Positions 1-9,440 of a stretch of 64,000 nt of DNA are shown here, piece after piece. The stretch spans positions 186,001 to 250,000 of the forward strand of contig JAALGY010000031.1 of NCBI GenBank assembly GCA_032358165.1. The letters run 5' to 3'. Every line of letters starts with the position of its first letter. Positions within the stretch are counted from its first letter, which is position 1. The notes under the pieces were generated by a model. That model was not told where the DNA came from. It ran no database searches and worked only from the letters and a program-made list of their open reading frames with translations. A program made the translations under genes and the position numbers. Origin of the DNA: Diplosphaera chodatii. Its lineage: Eukaryota; Chlorophyta; Trebouxiophyceae; Prasiolales; Stichococcaceae.

Positions 1-583
1 CATTGCTGCCTGCCCACAGCCACTTGCTGGACACCTCGCAGTGGTCATGACGAACACTGGTCGTAAGGAAGAAGCTTGTGCATTGCAGGAGCTGGTGTGT
101 GTGCTCGCTGCAGGTAGGTTGCCGCACCGTCAGTGGCTTTTGCAAACAGGCGCAGCCCTGCCTCCGCCTTCAGCAGCTGCCGCTTGAACTGCACAGAAGA
201 CGAGTGGCATATGATCACGGACGTGTGAACGCGGCATGAACACCATGGTCGGCAACTGGGCCTGCTGCAGTGTTTACACGTGCGCAGCGATGCAGATCAG
301 GCGTTCTTCGGGCGACGGCCTCGCAGCAGGTCGTAGTTGCACAGACATACCGTCTGGACTTCATTGAAGGTCTTCTGCAGGCGATCCGAGTGGTCGGTGC
401 CCTCGAAGCTGGAGAACAGGCCGACACCTGCAGGATGCATGCCAACAAGCAACGCTCAGCCCGCACGACCGGCCAGCTTGGTGCACGATGTTGTGGAGGT
501 TGCAGCGAGCGCAGGAACATGTTGCGGCCAGACCAGGCAGCAGGCGCACCTGGAGTCTTCTTCTTGAAGATGGACTTCATCAT
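1..583 (-). CDS. 5' part of an unidentified gene, cut by the window edge
   Basis: Three exons can be read on the minus strand. Exon 1 (583-550) starts MMKSIFKKKTP. Exon 2 (427-351) contains FSSFEGTDHSDRLQKTFNEVQ. Exon 3 starts at 188 with FKRQLLKAEAGLRLFAKATD. All junctions are GT-AG and keep frame, and the exon 2 donor is a strong GTATGT. The protein begins basic and continues as a charged, probably helical segment. That could be the start of a BAR-like or other coiled-coil domain, but I do not recognise the family. Exon structure below about position 130 is unclear. The exon chain is convincing; the function is unknown. Confidence 0.5.
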
Positions 584-1011
584 AGACCTTGTTCAAGACG
601 CTGCAGGTGCGCGATGGGTGTCTCAGATGTTTGCGATTGTGGCAAGAAGTCTTTGCTTGCTGGTGCACACTGTGAATGCTGATGAATCGCAGCGAAACGG
701 CGCCTCATGGTGGGTGGTGAAGCTGCTGCGAAGCATGACGCACTATGATGAGTAAACCGTCGGTGACGTGTGTATACCGCTAGCTATTGTGACTGCCGGT
801 ACCCACTCTGCTTGGATGTTGTTCGGGCTCTAATGATCAGTGGCGTTGACGTAAAAGAGCCAACGGTGCATGAACCCAACAATTGATGACTCCGGACCTG
901 GAACAGAAACGAAGGGCACGCACTGGCAAAGCATCAGAAAAGGGCTGATGATATCCTCCAGATATGACTCCAAGCCCGCACATCTTCTGCTGAAACCCCA
1001 CACCGCAGCCC
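584..1011. other. intergenic: upstream of the left-edge gene, downstream of the PsbP-like gene
   Basis: This 428-bp stretch lies between the start of the left-edge gene and the stop of the PsbP-domain gene, both on the minus strand. It should hold the promoter of the first and the 3' UTR of the second. I see no further gene or clear motif in it. Confidence 0.4.
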
Positions 1012-3430
1012 TCATGCTGTGCCCACCGTGGGCGGAACGAAGAACGACGTCTGGATCTCCCGCAGCTTGTCGTGTGCCGCGCGCCACTGCGCACACACCA
1101 GGCTTCGCATAGTCAGCCCAGACACAAACAACCACATGTGCCTCGGCCACGACATCAAGCATGCAGGAGCTTAGTAGTTGGTTGGCCAGCTCCGACGTCA
1201 GAAGGACATCTCGCATCATGCTCAGAAAGCCGCCGCACCTGCCGGCCATTGGCGTTGACGGCGAGCAGGAATGCGCGGTTGCCGACGGCGGTGGCTGAGA
1301 TGAAGTGGTACGGCTTCTTGGCGCCCTTCACCTCCACCTCCCTGCGGTGCAAACATCGGCGGTGAGCACTGTGGAAGCATGAGAGGTCTAGAGGCGGCTT
1401 CCCCCCTCGCATGACCTGGACGAGGGCCTACCATGTGACACCGAACTCTCGTCTACTCGTCAACCCCGGCAGGCCTGCAGGAGGTCTTGTAACAAAGCAC
1501 ACCAGGACGGCACTGCCGTAGAGGTACGGCGCCAGCAGTCATGGTGCCATCCGCAAGGTTGTGCAGAGAGTACCGCAACATCGCTGTTGACCCCCCTCAG
1601 ACCACCTCTAGCTTGCCACAGGCAACAGTCCGAAATGTGTGCATCCAACCCGCATCAGGAGCGCATCTATTCAAGGGCGCTGCTGCCACATCAACCACAC
1701 CCTGGTTGAGGTTCAACAACCTATTGGTTGTTGATGGCTGTGATGTTATTTGCTATGGCGCGCACCACTGGTAGTAGGTGCGGCCGTCCTTCTGCACCAC
1801 CTCCGTGCTGCTGACGCCCTCGTCCGGCAGCGGCCCGCCGATGACCTCGGGCGCGAAGCCGGATATCAGGCGGTCCGGCGGCCCTGCAGCAGAGCGCAGT
1901 CGTGGGACGACGGGCTGGGGAACAGCGCGGGCTGGTCGTTGCTCAGGACAGGTGATGGTGACCGTGTGCAAGTGACGACTTGCAGCAGTCGTGGATGCGG
2001 TGTCCCTCTGATTGCAAAGGCACAGAGCAACGTTGCAAAGCCACAAAACTGACACTCGTCACGACAGCAATACGGCACACGCAGAAAGCCCTCGGTGGCT
2101 CTTCATGGCAGTGAATGTGACAGAAGACTGACCGAGGTCCTCCAGGGTGACGTTGGCGTTGAAGCCCACGTCCTTGAAGCGCAGCACGGGCGCGACCACC
2201 ACGATCACGTCGCCCTGCTTGGGGTCCGCGTACCGCAGGTCGATCTGCAGCACGGAAGGACACAGGGTGACCATGCTGGTACGTGCAGGTTGTGACCGGA
2301 GGTGTGCTGGACCTGCAGTGCTGAAGTGATGTACTGGAGGTGAAGCGTGTACAACAGGAGGGTGCCCAGACCCATACATGGGCATGCAGAGGCGGCAAGG
2401 GTGCACTTCGGAGGATGCTGCAGAGCTTGACTTCCTGCCACATAGGATGGTATCCGAATGCACGCAGCTTGTCCTCGAAGCAGGCCGGTGATGTGAGCCT
2501 AGCATCCACCAACCCTGGCGCTGCAGACAGCAAGCTGCAGAGCCCAACGTGTCATTTCAACGTGTTTCAGAAACAGGCAGTCGAGAAGGCGCGCCTCCGT
2601 GCCACCCAGGTCGGCGATGGAGACGGGCGTCTCCTCCCAGCCGTCGGGCAGCCGGAAGCTGTAGCGCGGGATCTCCGACCAGCCGACGCCGTGGCCGCCC
2701 GACTTGCCCTCCGGCCGCCGGTACTGCCTGAACCCCTCCGCATCCACCTCCTTGCTCAGCCCTGCGGAGCAACTACAGACCGTGGTGTACCGCTGAACTC
2801 ATTGAGCTCGCTGCTACAGCCTGGACCTCCCCGCACCCACGTTCTTGTTCAAGCCTACGTCGCCGAGACATCCTTGGGCTGCTGTGGTTCCCTCCCCTCA
2901 ACGCTGCTGGTACAGCCTGCCGCCCTGCCTACACTTGGTTCAAGCTGTGCGCTCGCAGAAACCAATTCCTTTGGTCTGGTGTAGTTCAGTACGAGGCCTG
3001 TCGCACTGTGTGCCGCCTGATGTTCTGGTGTTGGCTCGGGCAGCCAAACAGCTGGGTCCCAATGACGTGACACACCTGGCAACCGCCCTGCGGTCAGGCC
3101 CTGCACCGCCTGAGCTTCCCGCTCGCCCACCACAGTTGCTGACACCGCCGCCGCAGCTCCCAGCAGGAAGCAGCGCCTGGACGCTGCTGCAGGGCTGCCG
3201 TCCAGCTGTGCGGGGCCGCCATGGCCGCTGGACTCCGCTGCGTCCGAGGGGCTGGCCACCTGCGCGTGCTGCCTGTCGGCTGCTGCTCTGGCGCGACTCT
3301 GCGGTACGCCGCGGGACCTGCCGCTGCCTGTGAAGGGCGCAGGGCTGCGCAGTGCTGGGCCACCATGTGCGACGGCAGCGTGCGCCTGTGCACGCTGCAC
3401 CGACGGCAGCATGGCGGCAGGCCCTGGCAT
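1012..3430 (-). CDS. PPD6: PsbP domain-containing thylakoid lumen protein, PPD6-like
   Basis: Six exons join in frame: 3430-3076, 2761-2595, 2244-2133, 1883-1766, 1341-1239 and 1086-1012, giving 309 residues. The N-terminus is a Ser/Ala/Arg-rich plastid transit peptide. It is followed by a twin-arginine lumen signal (SRRCFLLGAAAAVSATVVG, then AQA), which points to Tat export into the thylakoid lumen. The mature part has the PsbP fold landmarks: WSEIPRYSFRLPDGWEE, SIADLGGTEIDLRYADPKQG, APEVIGGPLPDEGV, DGRTYYQWEVEV and TAVGNRAFLLAVNANGRQW. The GGTEIDLR stretch and the twin Arg suggest the PPD6 subgroup rather than oxygen-evolving PsbP itself. The intron after exon 2 uses a GC donor. A shared upstream region separates it from the divergent NDUFB7 gene. 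Assignment to the PsbP family is secure; the PPD6 label is from memory of the family. Confidence 0.85.
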
Positions 3431-4206
3431 ACGCAGCGAAGCCGTGATTGGATCATATGAGCTGACATAAACGCGCAGCAGCACAACCGCATGCATGCGG
3501 AACAAATGCATGTTCAGCTTCGCACAAGCCAGCATGGCCATCAGTGAGTTTGACAACACGTGAGCAGCTATGCATGCTGAGTGCATGTTCACATCACGGC
3601 GAATGGAAGCACCTAAGACTTGCAATGTCATCCTGTTGATGCGCTTTGACATATCGAACGACAAGCCTCCTATTGAACGAGCATGTCACCTGCCTCTTCT
3701 CCTCAGCGTCGGCGTACCTTCGGACTTGGTGATCAAGATGTGGACCTGATGATGACCGCGTCACAGGTGCATCAACACACGAAGCAGGCACATGTTGTAG
3801 GCGATGACAGGTTCCCAGCAAGTGGTCGCAGGAGCCGAGGAGCGGAAATGGAAGCAGGAAGGTGATCAAGTCCCCGCACAAAGCCATCCTTGGCAGCTCG
3901 TCCGCGCATCGGATGCACATTGCAAAAGCGTCTGTGTTCGTCGAGGCCACCACGCATTGTGCACGCGCAGCTGGTGTGTGGCCGGCAGTTGCCGCAGGGC
4001 GCTTGCTCCCCAACCTCTACCCATTTTCATCATTTTAGGGCCATTGAGCAGGCCCAGGCCACCGCACACAGCGAGCTCAGTGCGCACATCGACCTGCGCG
4101 ACAACATCAGCGCCTCAGCTGCGAAGGCTGCATCGATCCACGTCAGGGGGACCTCAAAGAAGCCCGAGGGGTGGCTGAGCACAGCGTCAGCGCCACCCCT
4201 GCAGCA
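3431..4206. other. intergenic between divergent PPD6-like and NDUFB7 genes
   Basis: This is the 776-bp shared 5' region of a minus-strand and a plus-strand gene. An open plus-strand segment from about 4037 to 4160 reads through Ala/Ser-rich codons, but no start or domain supports it. It may be 5' UTR or an upstream exon of NDUFB7. No other gene is supported. Confidence 0.4.
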
Positions 4207-4772
4207 ATGGGCCTCCTCAGCAGCCTGGGCCTGACTTCATCAGAGGAGGACGCATCACCGAAGATGATCGCCTCGCAGGTGTCTTGGTCATTGCCTGCGT
4301 CAGGAATGGGTTGGACGCTTCCTCAGCAACATGCGCCAGATCTTGGGTTGACCTCTGCTCCGGGATACTGAGCTTGTGGGTCCCCACCAGCAGCCCAACC
4401 CAGGCATCTGAGTGATGTACCGCAGGTGGACATGAACAACGCAAAGCTGGACATCGGGTACAGGGACTTTTGCGCGCACCTGCTGATCCCGCTGAACGAG
4501 TGCCGGCGGGCGGCGTTCTACATGCCCTGGTCCTGCGGCGAGGTGGGATTTGTGGCATCTGACCAGCACTGCGCATCTTGCATCTGCCGGTCAACCAACG
4601 TCTCGACCCGGACTTCCACGCTGATCAGCTTCATGCTCGATGGGCAATGCACGCGCAAAACTCATGACCAGGTGTCTTGTCCCCTGGTCAGGAGCGGCAC
4701 AAGTATGAGAAGTGCCAGTATATGGAGTACAAGCGTCGGGTGGCCAAGATGGACGCCTTGAGGAAGAAGTAA
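4207..4772 (+). CDS. NDUFB7: NADH:ubiquinone oxidoreductase (complex I) B18 subunit
   Basis: Three exons (4207-4278, 4426-4542, 4692-4772) encode 89 residues. The protein carries the twin CX9C pattern of NDUFB7/B18. The first pair is CAHLLIPLNEC. The second is formed across the exon 2/exon 3 junction, from SCGE to ERHKYEKC. The flanking text (IGYRDFCAHLL, PLNECRRAAFYMPWSCGE, HKYEKCQYMEYKRRVAKM) is typical of the family. B18 is an accessory subunit of the proton-pumping membrane arm of mitochondrial complex I. It faces the intermembrane space and takes up disulfides through the Mia40 route. An in-frame ATG at 4171 could add 12 residues; I chose 4207 because the shorter protein matches the usual length. 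Confidence 0.9.
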
Positions 4773-5012
4773 TTGGGAGGGCTACGAGTGGGGGTGCTGG
4801 CAGCGGCTTGACATTCCATTGCAGACAATTACATGACGACGGTGTCAGAGCCAAGGTTTGCAATTGCAAGCGCCCGTGCCGAGGTGCTGGCGCCGAGTTG
4901 GGCCACAGTCAAGTTCAGACCAATACCACAAAGCCAAGGTCTCAAATCTGTCAGAAGATACAACGAGGTGCTAGCAAGCAATGCCAACAGCAATCATGTC
5001 CAGCTGCACCGC

Positions 5013-6330
5013 TCACTCCTTTGGTCGGTCCCACGGCCCTTGCAGCTGCTGGATGCCCGCCTGCAGCGCCTGTACCAAGCTGTCTGCAGTCAACACAGCA
5101 AGCGGTGTCAGCACCAACAGCTGAAGCCAACCGGCTGGAAAGCATACGTCAGAACATGCCGCAGATGCCCTGTGGGATCTCGGAGCACATGCGGCCAAGG
5201 CTCAGCGTACCTTCCGAACTGACCTCCTGCCGCTGCGTCAGCTTCTGAAACACGGTGCGCACCACCTCCTTGTGGTCGAACGCCAGCGGCGGCAGCTGCC
5301 CGACCGGGAACCACTGCGCGTCTGCAGCATCGTCCTGCATGCAGCACAGCAGCATGTTCCACAATGTGCGCCATGGCAACATCAGCCAGAGCAGGGCATG
5401 GCATGCCTGAACCACCAGACCGGCCGCTGCCGCCAGACAGAGTGCAAGCTGCTCACCGCTGCCTTGACGCCCAGCTTCGAGGACGGCACCAGCGCAGCGT
5501 ACGCCACCGTGACCGTCCAGCCGCGCGGGTCCCGGCCCGGCGTCCCAAAGGCGCCCACCTGAGGATGCACACACTCGTTTCCAAGACGGGATGGGCCTGC
5601 ACATGCTGTCCCTGCATCGATCTGTTTTGCATGCATCAGCCCCAATTCCTGCACGGCGCCATTGGCGTAAGGCCCTCAACCATCCGACGTATGCATGCAA
5701 GGGCCTGCTCCTGCTGACAACACCTGACCTGGAACAGCGTAGTGTCAGACGGCTGCACTGAGGTCTCCTCCTGCAGTTCTCGAGCCGCTGCTGTCTGCAG
5801 ATCCTCGTTCTCATCTACAAAACCGCCTGGCAGCGCCCAAAGGCCCTGAGCAACATCAGAGATGATGCTTGGCAAGGGACTGCAAGGATCAGGGAATGCG
5901 CCTCCCTCACTAGGCTGGCCGCTGCAACATGATTGTTTTCGATCCTTTGTTCTGGTGCATTGTGATCAGCATACCTTGCACGGCGGGTTTTTGCGTTGCA
6001 CCAGCAGTAGCTGCGGTGCATCCCCAGCAGCCTCTGGCTTTGACACGATGGCTGCATCCACCGTTACTGACGGTCGAGGATACCTGCGCTCAGCAAATTG
6101 ACTGTGACACATGCCACCATCCTTGACTCTTCCATGGCCAGCGGCTGCGTGTATCACTGCAACAAATGCTTTTACGAACTGAAGGGGGTCCCTATGTTGG
6201 GGCCTCACTTGTAGCAGTGCTCGCCAGACTGTGACGCCATGACCAGAAGGGGCCGCCTGCTAGCTGCGCGGCAACGTGCGCTCGCTGCTTCAGCGATGGA
6301 TCTGTGCAGCAGCGCTGACGCCCGCAGCAT
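5013..6330 (-). CDS. Nudix hydrolase (ADP-ribose pyrophosphatase-like), probably organelle-targeted
   Basis: Six exons (6330-6209, 6101-5975, 5845-5729, 5558-5457, 5334-5224, 5060-5013) join in frame to 208 residues. The Nudix box is intact: GGFVDENEDLQTAAARELQEE fits GX5EX7REUXEEXGU closely, although the residue two past the EE pair is Ser rather than Gly. The sequence before it (RYPRPSVTVDAAIV, LLLVQRKNPP, then GLWALPGG) resembles plant and algal ADP-ribose/NADH-type Nudix enzymes. The C-terminal exon DAQWFPVGQLPPLAFDH also fits. A first exon starting MLRASALLHRSIAEAASARC would supply a mitochondrial or plastid presequence; a shorter start at 6240 (MASQSGEHCY) would give a cytosolic form. 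Substrate specificity cannot be read from sequence. The last exon (AGIQQLQGPW) is the least certain. It converges on NDUFB7, 240 bp away. Confidence 0.85.
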
Positions 6331-6859
6331 ATATGTGCTCACCTGCATGCATGCCTCAGCCTCCTGGCAGTCAAGATGGTGATGCATGGTGCGTGTTGCA
6401 TTTGGAGCAGCCAATGCCAGCACACTCATGCGCTTTCAAGTGTGGCACAAGCTACCAGCTTGCCTGATCAGGAATGGACTACATCTAGCGCTATCAATAA
6501 GGTTGCACTGCTGCTGTTCCTCTCTGTTTTAGTAAGCTAAACCCGCGGCGCTGAGGTGCGGAGGCGGTCATGGCGCTTGTTGCCAGCAGGCTGACAAGCA
6601 GAGGGCAACACAACGAATCACGTATATGTAAACGACATCAGTCTGATTCCACGAACCAGACTGATCTGGCAAGTTACAAGTGAGATCGGTCCCAGATCAG
6701 TGACTCAGCATGGGCTTGTCATTCGCTCAATCTCAACATTGTCAACAATGCTTGGAGCCTACTCACAAACCTGCTTGCAACCACTGTACGTGAGCAAAGC
6801 CAACAAGGCTTCCAGACGTGCGCTGGCTTGTTCGCGGCCATCATGCATGTAACACATTG
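6331..6859. other. intergenic between divergent Nudix and membrane-protein genes
   Basis: A 529-bp region between two divergent start codons, presumably a pair of promoters. Short imperfect inverted repeats built on CAGTCTGAT/CAGACTGATC occur near 6640-6700. No gene is seen. Confidence 0.35.
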
Positions 6860-8232
6860 ATGCGGTCCTCCTCTGCAACAGCATTGTGCGCCGCATCGCT
6901 GATCTTTCTGATCGAGGTTGCAGCTGCCGCAGTCCTGATACCGAACGTGTCCCTGTGGGCAGAGACCATCGAGCTTGACGGCGGCAGCACCAGGTGAGCC
7001 ACGCTGGACCCGTGTGCAACCACTGTCACGCACCCGTGTCATGCCACAATCAGACTGTATGGTATCTGACCCGCTGCAGGTACCCGTTGTCAGGTCTTCG
7101 ACCCGGCACGGCTTACGAAGTGCGTGTGTCTTGGCCTGCCTCGGTGAGTCGAAGGCAAGTACGGCCCAAAAGCTGGCGCCGGTCAACCTGTGCCTGACCA
7201 GCGTGCATGCTGGCACACTCTACCACTCCTCCACGTGTGTGTTGCACTTGCAGATACCTTCAGTGATCCTGCTGGACATCGAAGTAGATGACAGTGCCCC
7301 GATTCACCATCGCCATGTAAGGTGCGTGGAAAGTGATACATTGTGCTGATGCACTGCAGCTTGCCGTTGCTGTGTGCCAGACCCTGCTGACCGGTCAGCT
7401 CGCCCGCAGGAAGCTGCTGGACACGGAGAAAGTGACATTCCGGGCAGACAATGCGAAGGTGCAACCTACATCCGGAACCTTTCCGCAACTACGAATGAGC
7501 AACAGCACAGCACAACAGCCTTGCAGACCCAAACCACCTAGAGTCTGAGACTCCTATCGCTGGCAAGTGCAGGCGTACAGCGTGCGCATGCGGGCGAAGC
7601 GCCGCAGCCGGCATCGCGATGGCCCGGGCGGCGGCGCCCGCCACTTGGTGTACAACATTGGTGCAAACACTCACCCGGGACTAGTGCACTGCACATTGCC
7701 GGGACGTGGGAAGTGATGAGCTGCATGCTGCGCGCCACGTGGCTGTGCATGCTCGTCTGCCCGAAGTGGCCAGCTCAGCATGAGCGTTCGATGGGTCCAT
7801 ACCGGCTGAACAGCTGGCCGTCCTCGCTGCAGTGCTGGAGCCGCTGTGGCTGGGGCTGCCGCAGAGCGCCTGGCCTGTGGCGCTGATGTGCGTTGTGGCA
7901 GTCGCGGTGCGCTGTTCGCGCTCATGTCTGCCGCACCGCTGGCACTCCTGCATGCGTCCGCTCTCACTCACCTCGTGGCGGCTGAAGCGTCCAGGCAGCA
8001 TCTGCCCACCGTGCCCCGTGCCTGCCCACGGCAGCTGTGCCGTATGGGCAGCATCGAGGGACATCCAGACATCATCAAAGTGACTACGACGTATCAGACA
8101 AAGCCGATATCGCCCATTCTGCAGGGCGTGGCGCTCATTGTGCCCTGGTGGGTGCAGCACGCGGTGCCGTGGGCGGTGGCATTCATCGTCGGCAGCTCTG
8201 CCCACGAGCAGCCCCATCGCAAGCCACACTAG
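6860..8232 (+). CDS. small conserved type I membrane protein of unknown function
   Basis: Seven exons (6860-6993, 7080-7143, 7254-7316, 7399-7458, 7573-7660, 7833-7906, 8125-8232) join in frame to 196 residues. Residues 1-25 form a signal peptide (MRSSSATALCAASLIFLIE followed by an Ala run). The lumenal part includes YPLSGLRPGTAYEVRVSWPA, ILLDIEVDD and RRKLLDTEKVTFRADN. Near the C-terminus LVYNIVLEPLWLGLPQSAW precedes a membrane span (VALMCVVAVAGVALIVPWWV). The layout (signal peptide, beta-rich lumenal domain, an RKLLDTEK-type motif, one TM helix, short tail) resembles a conserved plant family of uncharacterised endomembrane proteins as I remember it. I cannot assign a function. Seven in-frame GT-AG joins make the gene itself credible. 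Confidence 0.7.
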
Positions 8233-9338
8233 CTAGCAAGATGGAAGGCTGCAGCGCAGACGGCGGAATTGCACGCAGACAAGCACCTGATCAGGATTAG
8301 GTGAAGGCTGATGTGCCGCCGCAGCTGTTGTCAGCGCAGCGGATGGTTTGGCTCTATATTCAACCGAGGCTTTGGCTCAAGGCTGCTGCAGGATATGATC
8401 GCGATGCCATCAGGCTGTTTAGCTCGCAACTTCGCAGGGGCGGCTTGTGCAAATGGTAGGTGCAATGCAGCCTTGCTGGACATGCAGGCGACCACATGTT
8501 ATGGGCGTGTGCATTCGTACCGCCCCACCACGGCACCACCTCGCACGGGGTGACAATGCATGCAGTCTCTGCTGTACTGACGCTCGGCGACGATGCATGG
8601 AGCCGACACTCTGGTGCGGATGAGCAGCGCGGATCGTCGCTTGACAGCACGGCTCGTGTCGGCTTCGGGCGGAGTATCTGTGTGATCAGGTGCGGTTAGT
8701 AAACGTCGCTCTGGCCCCGAGCGGCTAGTGTTGCCGATGAAAGCTGGCCTCAGTGGTGCTCGGCCGTGTGGCACCCGGGCGATTTGTTACCAGGCAGTGA
8801 CGCACTGAAGTTCGCCAGCTAGCGTCAGCTTCATACGTCCAAACCACCCTGATATGCCGTTGCCTCGCCATCAATCTGCTCAGCCCATGTAGTATAAGCG
8901 TTTGCGAGCTGCAGGATGCAGCACCAGCCGGTCTCAACACAAGCTTCGCTGTGCGCAAGTCGATAGGTGCTCACGTGCCCAGCGCTCCACCTGGAAGTCT
9001 TGCCCGGGACTGGCACACAACGCGTTTTGCGCGGCTCAGCGGTGCCCGGCCTCATCAGCTGGAGGCACCTTGAGCTGTGTCCGCTTGCCAGCGCTGCTGC
9101 GGCGGATTAGCCACCGCCGTACATAGCGAGCCACCGCGAGCCACTTTTTTGCCACCACTGTCCGACACATTGCCGCGGTAGTAGCGCCCGCTGTTGCCTT
9201 TGCAGCCAGCAGCTTGCGGCTGGTGCGGGGCAGCGGCCTGTGCCAGCCTCTGGCAGCTCCTGTGGTCTAGCGGAGCAAGGAGACTGCCATCTGAGCAGGT
9301 CTTGCCCTGCCTGACGGACGCTCCTGGCCCTCGCAGCG
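8233..9338. other. intergenic upstream of the SBP2-like gene
   Basis: About 1.1 kb between two plus-strand genes. Several overlapping open frames exist on both strands, but none has consistent splice joins, a domain or codon use like the neighbours. It probably holds the 3' UTR of the membrane-protein gene and the promoter and 5' UTR of the next gene. Confidence 0.35.
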
Positions 9339-9440
9339 ATGCCTGCTGCCCGGGCTGCATCTTGTGCTGCTGCAGCTGGGACCCCGCTGCTGGGCGGGGT
9401 GTTCACGGAGGTGGCCAGGCCAGGCAGCCAGGCAGGATGA
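9339..9440 (+). promoter_or_regulatory. upstream ORF whose stop overlaps the main start (ATGA)
   Basis: A 33-codon frame opens at the ATG at 9339 (MPAARAASCAAAAAGTPLLG) and ends at the TGA at 9438-9440. This TGA overlaps the proposed start codon of the SBP2-like gene (ATG 9437-9439) in an ATGA arrangement. If this region is in the mature mRNA, the uORF would lower or regulate initiation of the main frame. It is seen directly in sequence; its use is inference. Confidence 0.35.
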
